NCBI GenBank assembly: GCA_018897225.1
Contig: JAHILC010000154.1
Span: forward strand, 1-5,158
DNA: 5,158 bases
Origin: Actinomycetota bacterium
GTDB taxonomy: Bacteria; Actinomycetota; Humimicrobiia; Humimicrobiales; Humimicrobiaceae
Direction of reading: 5' to 3'
Each line of letters starts with the position of its first letter. The stretch's first letter is position 1. Below, piece after piece: positions 1 through 5,095 of the stretch. The notes beneath the pieces were generated by a model. The model searched no databases and had not been told where the DNA came from. It was given only the letters and a program-made list of their open reading frames with translations. The position numbers and the translations under genes are program-made.

Positions 1-1
1 A

Positions 2-142
2 AGCCTTATTAATTTTCAGGATTATTTAAATATTCCGGCTGTACAACTTGTAAAAAAGGAAGGAATAAAAAAAATCTACAAAAACAAAAAGAACAATATT
101 TTAGTCGTTACCGCTCACCGCTGGCTTTCAGCGCTGCCTTAA
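2..142 (+). CDS. Possible 3' end of an unidentified gene (partial)
   Basis: The frame starting at base 2 is open from the window edge to a TAA at 140-142, giving 46 residues and no start codon that must be used. The peptide is lysine-rich in its middle (KKEGIKKIYKNKK) and ends NNILVVTAHRWLSALP. I recognise no family. The last codons overlap a G+C-richer patch with a perfect 5-bp hairpin (CGCTG/CAGCG, 119-133). An open frame of this length at a window edge in AT-rich DNA could be chance, so this is only a candidate tail of a gene lying to the left. Confidence 0.25.
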   Translation, partial: SLINFQDYLNIPAVQLVKKEGIKKIYKNKKNNILVVTAHRWLSALP

Positions 143-592
143 TCGTTGTCGTTTGATTATGCAATACTGATCAATTTTCCAATTCACCCCTTTACTGTGA
201 TTACGAAAGATTTTTAAAAAGAGATAAATTTCTCTTAAATAAAGCCTTGCCCAAAACCGGCCGGTATAATCATGGTTTCACATAAAATATATTTCTGGAA
301 ATAATACTGCTGATTTTTTATCAAAAATCCCCGGTTTTATTTTAAATTCATTCTTTTTGGCAAATGCATTACCAGTTTTAAGCTAATATCACGGCAGATA
401 TTTTATTTATACACGGGGGATTTAAAAGCAAGTTATTATGAATTAAATTTACACTAAAATTTTTGTTACCGGCTAACTTTCTGTTGGCTATATCAAGCAG
501 GAAGTTACTTTAACATTTAAGTAATAAAATAAACTATTTAACAAAATTTTGATTTGACTAAAACATTTTGATATAATGATTACAAAATTATT
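143..592. other. Gene-free spacer upstream of the abiE-like operon
   Basis: About 450 AT-rich bases with no frame that reads like a protein on either strand. Small items seen are a 6-bp AT-rich inverted repeat at 219-236 (AAGAGA/TCTCTT, no following T-run) and a perfect 10-bp palindrome ACCGGCCGGT at 256-265, which stands out in this composition. The right end carries the promoter and repeats listed separately. I see no tRNA, CRISPR or riboswitch pattern. Confidence 0.5.
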
Positions 593-625
593 ATGGCAAA
601 ATTATATTTTGCAAAAAACTTTTTG
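542..625. repeat. CAAAA/TTTTG half-site cluster, candidate operator
   Basis: Five short palindromic elements share the half-site CAAAA/TTTTG: a perfect CAAAATTTTG at 542-551 touching the -35 box, an ATTTTG (565-570) / CAAAAT (583-588) pair with 12 bases between them that straddles the -10 box, TTTTGCAAAA at 607-616, and CAAAAA-AC-TTTTTG at 612-625 in the leader. AbiEi antitoxins of studied systems bind inverted repeats in their own promoter. That these are such sites is inference, and AT-rich DNA makes short A/T palindromes common. Confidence 0.35.
549..577 (+). promoter_or_regulatory. Sigma-70-type promoter of the abiE-like operon
   Basis: A TTGATT -35 box (549-554) lies 17 bp from a perfect TATAAT -10 box (572-577). 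The -10 is preceded by TG at 569-570, making it an extended -10. Transcription would start near 584. This is only about 9 bases before the ATG at 593 but leaves a normal leader for the ATG at 638, which helps choose the downstream start. A second TTGACT at 554-559 is only 12 bp from the -10 and is not preferred. Confidence 0.65.
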
Positions 626-637
626 TGGTGGCATTAT

Positions 638-1417
638 ATGAGTCAAAAAAATAAAACTGTAGATAAGAAATTTTACAATGAAATTGTGAAATATCTGGAT
701 GCCGGCAGACAGCTTAATACAAAAGAAATATATGATAAATTCAATGAGGTGAATCAAAAGACTGTTTCCTGGAGATTACATATTTTAGTTCAACAGGGGA
801 AATTATTTAAAGCCGGGTATGGATATTATTCTTTAAATAATACTAAAGAGCATATCGCAATGGGCTATGAGTATTTGCAAAAAACATCAAAAGCGATATT
901 TGATATAGCTGTAAATTATGGATATAAATTCTATATTACAGGGTTGGACGCATTGACAGGAGAAATATTGCATGTCCCGGAACAATTTCCTGTTCTTTTA
1001 GTTGCAGAAGAAATGGCATTTGATGATCTGTTAGAAGCTTTTTCAGATAAAGGCTATTTAGTGCTGACTGAAAAGAATCGAGCAGCGCTAAAAGACAAAA
1101 CAATCAGAAAAAAGGCAGATGTTTTCATGATAAAGGGGAAAGATTTTTCCTTGGCAATTAATGGCATAGCAAGTAAAGAAAAGGGGTTTGTTGATTTGTA
1201 TTATGCAATGACCAGATTTGAATATATTGTTTCTGCCCCGGAATTATCAAGAATATATAAAAGCATGATGCGTAATGAAACGGTTACTGTTTTTAAAATG
1301 AAAAAAGCAGCAAAAGACAGAGGAATAGAGATTGAGATAGAGTGGCTTTTGGACTTGGAGAAAATTCCAAAAAAAGCAAAAGTATTTATGAAAATTCTGC
1401 TGGGAGAGAAAGTTTAA
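638..1417 (+). CDS. abiEi: AbiEi-like type IV antitoxin, winged-helix protein
   Basis: A 259-residue protein likely to be the antitoxin and transcriptional autorepressor of the toxin encoded next. Residues about 10-66 read as a winged helix-turn-helix: a helix (KFYNEIVKYLDAG), LNTKEIYDKF, a recognition-helix-like KTVSWRLHILVQQGKL, and an aromatic wing (GYGYYSL). The remainder (about 85-255) is a mixed alpha/beta domain with TGLDALTGEIL, resembling the C-terminal part of AbiEi/DUF6577-type antitoxins; I recognise this by general pattern only. The frame is open from an ATG at 593, but I prefer the ATG at 638. It has GTGG/GGTGG (627-631) six bases upstream, leaves a leader after the promoter, and removes an odd tryptophan/phenylalanine-rich 15-residue extension. 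The stop overlaps the toxin start (TAATG), so translation is probably coupled. Assignment rests mainly on the wHTH plus the partner gene. Confidence 0.68.
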   Translation: MSQKNKTVDKKFYNEIVKYLDAGRQLNTKEIYDKFNEVNQKTVSWRLHILVQQGKLFKAGYGYYSLNNTKEHIAMGYEYLQKTSKAIFDIAVNYGYKFYITGLDALTGEILHVPEQFPVLLVAEEMAFDDLLEAFSDKGYLVLTEKNRAALKDKTIRKKADVFMIKGKDFSLAINGIASKEKGFVDLYYAMTRFEYIVSAPELSRIYKSMMRNETVTVFKMKKAAKDRGIEIEIEWLLDLEKIPKKAKVFMKILLGEKV

Positions 1418-1419
1418 TG
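1402..1419 (+). promoter_or_regulatory. Shine-Dalgarno and TAATG stop/start overlap
   Basis: GGGAGAG (1402-1408) sits eight bases before the ATG at 1417. The A of that ATG is the last base of the antitoxin stop TAA (1415-1417). This site decides the toxin start: the same frame is open from an ATG at 1342, but that one lies deep inside the antitoxin gene and would add 25 residues with no family resemblance. The arrangement suggests translational coupling that keeps toxin output tied to antitoxin translation. Confidence 0.7.
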
Positions 1420-2622
1420 GACGTTATAAACGATGAAAAACTTATTCTTGAAAGAGAAGTTTTTACCAGAGATGCGATTGAAAAACGAATGCTTGCAGGT
1501 GGATTTAACTCATTAGCGAAATTTGAACTTTTTATATGGGATTTAGAAATGTTTTTACAGCTCCAAAGAATTCTGGGAGATAAGATAATATTAAAAGGCG
1601 GCGCTGCGATACAATTCTATATCCCCATCACAAATCAAAGAACCAGCATAGATATTGATATGACTTGCCTTGCCACAAGAGATGAGGTGCATAAAGCAAT
1701 TAATCAGATAGAGGGACTGTTTATGGGGCAAGAAGATTACTGCAAATTCAGAATATATCGACCCAAAAATCCTAAACTGGGGTTAGAGGATTTAGAAACA
1801 TACTTTGAAACAATACCGAGCATATGTTCTCCCGGAGAATTATTCTCTACAATTGGGAAACAAGAAGTAAAGATTGAGTTTTTGTTTTCTGATGAATCAT
1901 ATTCAATAAATAAAATCCGCAATCCGCAAATATTCGCACTTGAAGCACATGAAACATTTAATATTTTGGCATTAGAGAATCTCTTTGCAGATAAATTAAC
2001 TACACTTGGTCCAAATACTATTGGCATACCCAATGACAGATCAGATGAACATTTTAAACAAATATATGACATTATTACACTCTTTTTGTCAAATACTGAT
2101 CAGATATTAGAAAAAAGTAAACTAATTGAAGAAAATTATTATAAGGTCGCTTTATCAGAGTGCAGAATACGCGGAATTTTATATAGTCAAGAAATATTGC
2201 TTAATGATATGAAACAGTTTATTAAAAGATTGCAACAGATAGAAAACACTCCGGAAATGATTCAAAGAGCAAATGACTTCCAGGCACTTTACTTAAGAAG
2301 TGCCGTGAATAGGGATAAAACACAATGGGCAATTGTTGGATATCAGTTGGAACTTATCGCGGAGTATATTTTTAGAAGTGATAAAAGAATTTTTAAAATT
2401 ACTGATATAGAAGAGATCATTAAGCATTTGAAATTTGAACATATCCGCGGACCGGAGAAAGGTGAAATCAGCAAACATTTTAGACATGAATTAGAAAAAG
2501 CCTTTTCTGGTATTGAGGGTATAACTGATAATTTATTCAGGAAACGCATAGAGCGGATTATATGGGAACTGGTCACATATGTATCTGTGGAAGAAATAAA
2601 AGAGATAGTAAATTTAAAATAG
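1417..2622 (+). CDS. abiEii: AbiEii/AbiGii-family nucleotidyltransferase toxin
   Basis: A 401-residue cytoplasmic protein of the AbiEii/AbiGii (MNT-fold nucleotidyltransferase) family, the toxin of type IV toxin-antitoxin and phage-abortive systems. Visible motifs follow family order. LKGGAAIQFY (59-68) holds the glycine pair. RTSIDIDM (75-82) holds the metal-binding acids D79 and D81. VKIEFLF (151-157) has E154 in the position of the third acid. ALENLFADKL (185-194) has the conserved lysine K193. DRSDEHFKQIYDI (207-219) matches the R...D..YD segment with D218. All key residues appear intact, so activity is plausible. Known relatives are thought to transfer nucleotides to an acceptor, including tRNA 3' ends in MenT-type enzymes; this protein's substrate is unknown. 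Classical AbiEii proteins are near 300 residues, so the helical C-terminal part (about 230-401) is an extension or a larger subfamily. It forms an operon with the preceding winged-helix gene. Confidence 0.82.
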   Translation: MDVINDEKLILEREVFTRDAIEKRMLAGGFNSLAKFELFIWDLEMFLQLQRILGDKIILKGGAAIQFYIPITNQRTSIDIDMTCLATRDEVHKAINQIEGLFMGQEDYCKFRIYRPKNPKLGLEDLETYFETIPSICSPGELFSTIGKQEVKIEFLFSDESYSINKIRNPQIFALEAHETFNILALENLFADKLTTLGPNTIGIPNDRSDEHFKQIYDIITLFLSNTDQILEKSKLIEENYYKVALSECRIRGILYSQEILLNDMKQFIKRLQQIENTPEMIQRANDFQALYLRSAVNRDKTQWAIVGYQLELIAEYIFRSDKRIFKITDIEEIIKHLKFEHIRGPEKGEISKHFRHELEKAFSGIEGITDNLFRKRIERIIWELVTYVSVEEIKEIVNLK

Positions 2623-2711
2623 TATCCGTCAGCACAGAGCATATGAAGGTGGGGATTAAATTCAAAAAAACCACCAAATGTCTTAAATGAACATTTAAAA
2701 TCTGCCCCATG
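2619..2711 (-). pseudogene. IS91-like transposase fragment (NPHLH motif)
   Basis: Read on the minus strand from 2711 towards 2619, the frame gives SFKTFGGFFEFNPHLHMLC followed by ADGYY. This matches the characteristic core of IS91/IS801-type transposases (a '..TFG....HPHLH.LV.DG..' pattern that carries the HUH-type histidines). About 30 codons survive. A TGA at 2712-2714 closes the frame upstream, and downstream the frame runs into the antisense of the toxin gene, where resemblance stops. The zinc-finger part and the catalytic tyrosine region are absent, so this is a dead remnant. It adjoins, and by two codons overlaps, the toxin stop codon (2620-2622), suggesting an old recombination junction there. 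Identification is by motif memory, not a search. Confidence 0.6.
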
Positions 2712-2714
2712 TCA

Positions 2715-2851
2715 ATACTTATGATGGAATTAATCGTATCTTTCACTTCTGGTATTTTGTTAATCTCATACAAGCTTTCGGCACTACAGCCGGCTTCGTA
2801 CCGTAAAAACTCACTATATTTTTTTATAACGACTGTAAATTCCAGTATAAA
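2715..2851 (-). pseudogene. Unidentified minus-strand protein remnant
   Basis: A minus-strand frame is open from just after a TAA at 2852-2854 down to 2573. Its upstream part reads like a coding sequence (IKKYSEFLRYEAGCSAES, then LYEINKIPEVKDTINSI), with no ATG near its beginning; only a TTG at 2773 could start it. The frame differs from that of the adjacent IS91-like piece, so a frameshift near 2710 could join the two, or they may be remnants of separate genes. I do not recognise the family. Low composition-based expectation of a 90-codon open frame in AT-rich DNA is the main support. Confidence 0.3.
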
Positions 2852-3080
2852 TTAGCTTTTATACTTAAGGGGATTGTTAACAAGTTCTTATGAATTGCGC
2901 TATGGCGAATTTTACCCCCACCCAAACTGCGCCGTTTACCAGGGGCTCTAATTTAAATTTTTTAAATGTTCCTGCAATCTTTTTCTAAAGAAGTGATTGT
3001 TATTATAGACATTTTAAATTTTTTCTTTTTCAGCCATGTATGGTGTTGGGTAAAAAAATTTTATACCGGTTTTTTAATAC

Positions 3081-3108
3081 TTGACTATTATTATAATCGG
3101 GTTAAAAT
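3081..3108 (+). promoter_or_regulatory. Promoter of the truncated ATPase gene
   Basis: TTGACT (3081-3086) is followed after 16 bp by TAAAAT (3103-3108). A start near 3115 would give a leader of about 70 bases. A TATAAT at 3092-3097 lies between them but has no -35 box at the right distance. The leader has only a weak ribosome site (GGA around 3175) before the ATG at 3186. Confidence 0.5.
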
Positions 3109-3185
3109 GATATTTAATATAAATTAATCGTAAAACATAAAATTTTTGCCAGTATTAATTTTTTAAGATAAACGGATTTTAGACA

Positions 3186-3818
3186 ATGATTAAAAGAGAT
3201 ATATACCAAAATTTAAAAGAACACTTATTAAAAAAAGAGATAACCTTTATAGCAGGCCCAAGACAGGCCGGCAAAACTACTCTTATGCTGAGGTTAATGG
3301 ATGAACTGGTAAAAAAAGAGCAAAAGGTCACATTTCTTAATCTTGATATTGAAATGGATAAACAGTTCTTTAGAACTCAACTTGATTTGTTAAAAAAAAT
3401 TGAATTTGAAATCGGAAAGCAGGGGTATGTTTTTATTGATGAAATACAAAGAAAGAATGACGCAGGGGTTTTCTTAAAAGGAATTTATGACCAAAATCTT
3501 TCCTACAAGTTTATAGTTTCAGGTTCCGGCAGTGTGGAACTGAAAGAAAAAATACACGAATCTTTAGCAGGCAGAAAAAGAGTTTTCGAACTGTCGGTTG
3601 TAAGTTTTAAAGAGTTTATAAATTATAAAACAGATTATAAATATAGTGAAAAAATTATAGACTTTTTTAAACTTGAAAAAGAGAAGACCTTAAAGTTTCT
3701 GGAAGAATATTTCTCTTTTGGCGGTTACCCAAGAGTAGTTTTGGATGAAACTTTTAAAGACAAGAATGCTACAATAAATGAAATTTTTCAAAGCTATCTT
3801 GATAAAGATATGATATGA
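3186..3818 (+). CDS. AAA ATPase (AAA_14/DUF4143 type), 3' truncated by IS
   Basis: The N-terminal ATPase half of a protein from the widespread ATP-binding family that pairs an AAA_14 domain with a C-terminal DUF4143 domain; its cellular role is not established. Visible motifs: Walker A GPRQAGKTT (24-32), Walker B YVFIDEIQ (81-88), the sensor-like VSGSGS (111-116), the family signature SLAGRKRVFEL (126-136), and FGGYPRVVL (178-186). Family members are usually near 400 residues. Here only 210 codons remain, ending SYLDKDMI where relatives continue (typically DKDI..) into DUF4143. The TGA stop (3816-3818) is the first three bases of the IS inverted repeat, so every native codon ends at 3815. The gene has its own promoter and lies apart from the abiE-like operon. 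The product may still bind ATP but should be regarded as non-functional. Confidence 0.8.
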   Translation: MIKRDIYQNLKEHLLKKEITFIAGPRQAGKTTLMLRLMDELVKKEQKVTFLNLDIEMDKQFFRTQLDLLKKIEFEIGKQGYVFIDEIQRKNDAGVFLKGIYDQNLSYKFIVSGSGSVELKEKIHESLAGRKRVFELSVVSFKEFINYKTDYKYSEKIIDFFKLEKEKTLKFLEEYFSFGGYPRVVLDETFKDKNATINEIFQSYLDKDMI

Positions 3819-3837
3819 ACCCCAAAAGCTGGACACA
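3816..3837. repeat. IS3 right terminal inverted repeat (IRR)
   Basis: This 22-bp end matches the reverse complement of 5074-5095 at 17 of 22 positions: TGAACCCCA is identical, then five mismatches, then TGGACACA is identical. It lies past the end of orfB, making it the right end. Its first TGA ends the ATPase reading frame. Confidence 0.88.
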
Positions 3838-3844
3838 AACATAT

Positions 3845-4654
3845 CTAAGTTAAAACCAGCTGACGAGTACTTTTTTTATTATTAAATTTATATTCAAATT
3901 CTTCAGGGGGCATATAGCCCAGCGAAGAATGAAGCCTTTTACTATTGTAAACTTCTTCAATAAAATGTGTTAATCCTTCTAATGCTTCTTCGAAATTGTC
4001 ATATTCAAACATGTACACTTCTTCAACTTTAAGTGTTCTAAAGAATGATTCCATTTTAGCATTATCGTAAGGATTTGCACGCTCTGACATTGATATTTTT
4101 ATATTATTTTTTTGCAGAATATTTATATATTCCTGAGAGCAGTATTGAATTCCCTGATCGGAGTGGTGAGTTAGCTCGCCACTAATATTCCTGTTTGATA
4201 GCGCGTCCAGCAGTGCCTGTACCGTAAGCTCTGCACAGAGTGTTCTTCCCAGGGCATATCCCACTACTTTTCTTGAGAGCCCGTCTATTAATGCTGCAAG
4301 GTAAGCAAATGAAGCACGAAGTCTTATGTATGTAATATCAGCATGCCATATTTCATTTACTCTTAACGGTATAATCCCTTTTATCAGGTTGGGATATTTT
4401 ACAAAGTTATGGTTTGAGTTTGTTGTTTTCCTAAATGATCTTCTGATTTTACATAGGATATTTTCACTTTTCATTATCCGGTATACCTTCTTATGGTTTA
4501 CAATCATATCTTCTCTTGCCAGAGCTGCTGTTACTCTTCTGTAGCCATATGATGGAAACTCAAGTGCTATTTCGTTAATCTTATCGGCAATATTTGCATC
4601 ATAACCGTTGTTACCGGCAGGCTTGTAGTAAAAAGATGATCTTGGTGTTTGCAT
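3845..4654 (-). CDS. IS3-family transposase OrfB (DDE catalytic domain)
   Basis: A 269-residue rve-type transposase that performs strand cleavage and joining for the element. The N-terminal part is HTH_21-like (FPSYGYRRVTAAL, 33-45; VNHKKVYRIM, 52-61), before the catalytic core. The DDE residues are D106 (IWHADITYI), D166 (HHSDQGIQY) and E202 (NAKMESFFRTLK), with exactly 35 residues between the last two, the classical D35E spacing. The family C-terminal motif YNSKRLHSSLGYMPPEEF (236-253) is complete. The ATG overlaps the orfA stop (TAATG at 4656-4652), and a strong AAGGGGG lies nine bases before it, so independent or coupled initiation is possible. The frame is also open upstream to the A8 run, allowing an OrfAB fusion. 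No disabling mutation is seen. Confidence 0.93.
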   Translation of the reverse strand: MQTPRSSFYYKPAGNNGYDANIADKINEIALEFPSYGYRRVTAALAREDMIVNHKKVYRIMKSENILCKIRRSFRKTTNSNHNFVKYPNLIKGIIPLRVNEIWHADITYIRLRASFAYLAALIDGLSRKVVGYALGRTLCAELTVQALLDALSNRNISGELTHHSDQGIQYCSQEYINILQKNNIKISMSERANPYDNAKMESFFRTLKVEEVYMFEYDNFEEALEGLTHFIEEVYNSKRLHSSLGYMPPEEFEYKFNNKKSTRQLVLT

Positions 4655-4998
4655 TATCTCACACCCCCTTTTAACATTTTGTAGCCTCGGGAGGTTACAA
4701 TCAAGGACTCCTCTTTTTTTTCCTTTTCAACGATTTCTATTACCTGCCTTAGCATCCTGTTTTCCATGGTAAGCTCGCCTACAACTCTTTCAAGTTCGTG
4801 GAGTTTTAGTTCAAACCTTGTGACGTCCATGTTGTTTTCAAAGAACTTGCCCTGCTTGTATTCCTTTTTCCACCTTGAAACCAGTAGTGGCGAGATTGTG
4901 TATTTCCGAGCAAGCTCCACCTGGCTAACGCTTCCGGAAAGCACTGATTCTACAACTTGTCTTTTAAACTTTTCATCAAACGTTCTTCGTACTCTCAT
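4654..4998 (-). CDS. IS3-family transposase OrfA (HTH and leucine zipper)
   Basis: A 114-residue DNA-binding subunit that recognises the element ends and, in IS3 relatives, regulates transposition. RRTFDEKFKRQVVESVL opens the protein, followed by a helix-turn-helix (SQVELARKYTISPLLVSRWK, about 25-44). A leucine-zipper-like heptad follows (L69, L76, L83), which normally mediates multimerisation with OrfAB. The ATG at 4998 is preceded by GGAAGG at 5015-5010, 11 bases away, a little long but the best site present. The last 20 codons follow a slippery run of A and end in TAA overlapping the orfB start. Confidence 0.9.
   Translation of the reverse strand: MRVRRTFDEKFKRQVVESVLSGSVSQVELARKYTISPLLVSRWKKEYKQGKFFENNMDVTRFELKLHELERVVGELTMENRMLRQVIEIVEKEKKEESLIVTSRGYKMLKGGVR
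4655..4671 (-). promoter_or_regulatory. orfB ribosome-binding site inside orfA
   Basis: On the coding strand AAGGGGG ends nine bases before the orfB ATG (TGTGAGATA between). It is stronger than the site of orfA and lies within the last orfA codons, so terminating ribosomes could restart on orfB without frameshifting. Confidence 0.55.
4714..4721 (-). other. Probable -1 programmed frameshift site (A8)
   Basis: Near the end of orfA the coding strand has GAA AAA AAA GAG, that is, eight A in a row with two tandem lysine codons (K94, K95). A -1 slip here enters the orfB frame, which is open from just before this run (a TGA upstream closes it) through 20 linker codons to the orfB ATG. The resulting OrfAB would be 95 + 20 + 269 = 384 residues, a normal size for IS3 fusions. 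GAGGAG directly downstream (4713-4708) could pair weakly with the CCTCCC at 4694-4689 or act as an internal ribosome-pausing site. Confidence 0.65.
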
Positions 4999-5044
4999 AT
5001 CTGATGAGACCTTCCTTTCTTCTCTCTTAGGTACTCATCAGCTT

Positions 5045-5073
5045 ATTCTAACTTAACTTATTTTAGTATACAA
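5045..5073 (-). promoter_or_regulatory. Possible IS promoter driving orfA
   Basis: Read leftward, TTGTAT (5073-5068) is followed after 17 bp by TAGAAT (5050-5045), just inside the left IS end and upstream of orfA. Both boxes are imperfect, so this is a candidate only. Confidence 0.35.
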
Positions 5074-5095
5074 TGTGTCCAAAGGATGGGGTTCA
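5074..5095. repeat. IS3 left terminal inverted repeat (IRL)
   Basis: The reverse complement begins TGAACCCCA and has TGGACACA at positions 15-22, matching the other end (17 of 22). It lies upstream of orfA, so it is the left end. The bases after it (CTCCACTCC) do not duplicate the opposite flank. Confidence 0.88.

Larger units (their letters stand above)
2623..3185. other. Gene-free spacer with decayed mobile DNA
   Basis: No intact gene lies between the toxin stop and the ATPase start. The left part holds the two minus-strand remnants listed separately. A patch at about 2893-2947 (GCGC, runs of C, GCGCCG, AGGGG) is clearly more G+C-rich than its surroundings. The rest is very AT-rich, ending in the promoter at 3081-3108. 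No convincing hairpin-plus-T-tract terminator follows the toxin gene. Confidence 0.5.
3816..5095 (-). mobile_element. IS3-family insertion sequence, 1280 bp, complete
   Basis: The element runs from TGAACCCC at 3816 to GGGGTTCA at 5095, with TG...CA termini as usual in IS3. Terminal inverted repeats, an orfA and an orfB are all present and open, in the two overlapping frames typical of the family. Transcription is leftward, so the left (orfA-proximal) end is at 5095. The flanks are GATATGATA on the left and CTCCACTCC on the right; these share no 3-4 bp duplication, which IS3 insertions normally leave. It therefore looks transposition-competent by gene content, but its present junctions probably reflect a later deletion or rearrangement. 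Confidence 0.9.

Noticed and set aside
119..133. Hairpin CGCTG-GCTTT-CAGCG
   Set aside because: Five base pairs and no T-tract; it lies before the stop of the partial frame, so not a convincing terminator.
1342..1416. Longer N-terminus for the toxin (ATG at 1342)
   Set aside because: It would overlap the antitoxin by 76 bases without a ribosome site, whereas ATG 1417 has a good GGGAGAG site and the TAATG coupling.
1737..2072. Minus-strand open frame of 111 codons
   Set aside because: It lies wholly inside the toxin gene, opposite its conserved motifs, and its protein resembles no family; it is a shadow.
2343..2618. Minus-strand frame continuing from the IS91-like fragment
   Set aside because: After ADGYY the frame is only the antisense of the toxin C-terminus; no transposase resemblance continues, so the remnant was cut at about 2619.
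3052..3075. Possible terminator (A-run, ACCGGT, T-run)
   Set aside because: The stem would be A/T only with ACCGGT in the loop region; too weak, and it sits before a promoter rather than after a gene.
4326..4544. Plus-strand open frame of 72 codons within orfB
   Set aside because: Antisense shadow of the transposase catalytic region; hydrophobic look arises from the antisense of conserved codons.
4766..5056. Plus-strand open frame of 96 codons across orfA
   Set aside because: Antisense to the helix-turn-helix and zipper of orfA, serine/leucine-rich low-complexity peptide, no family signal.
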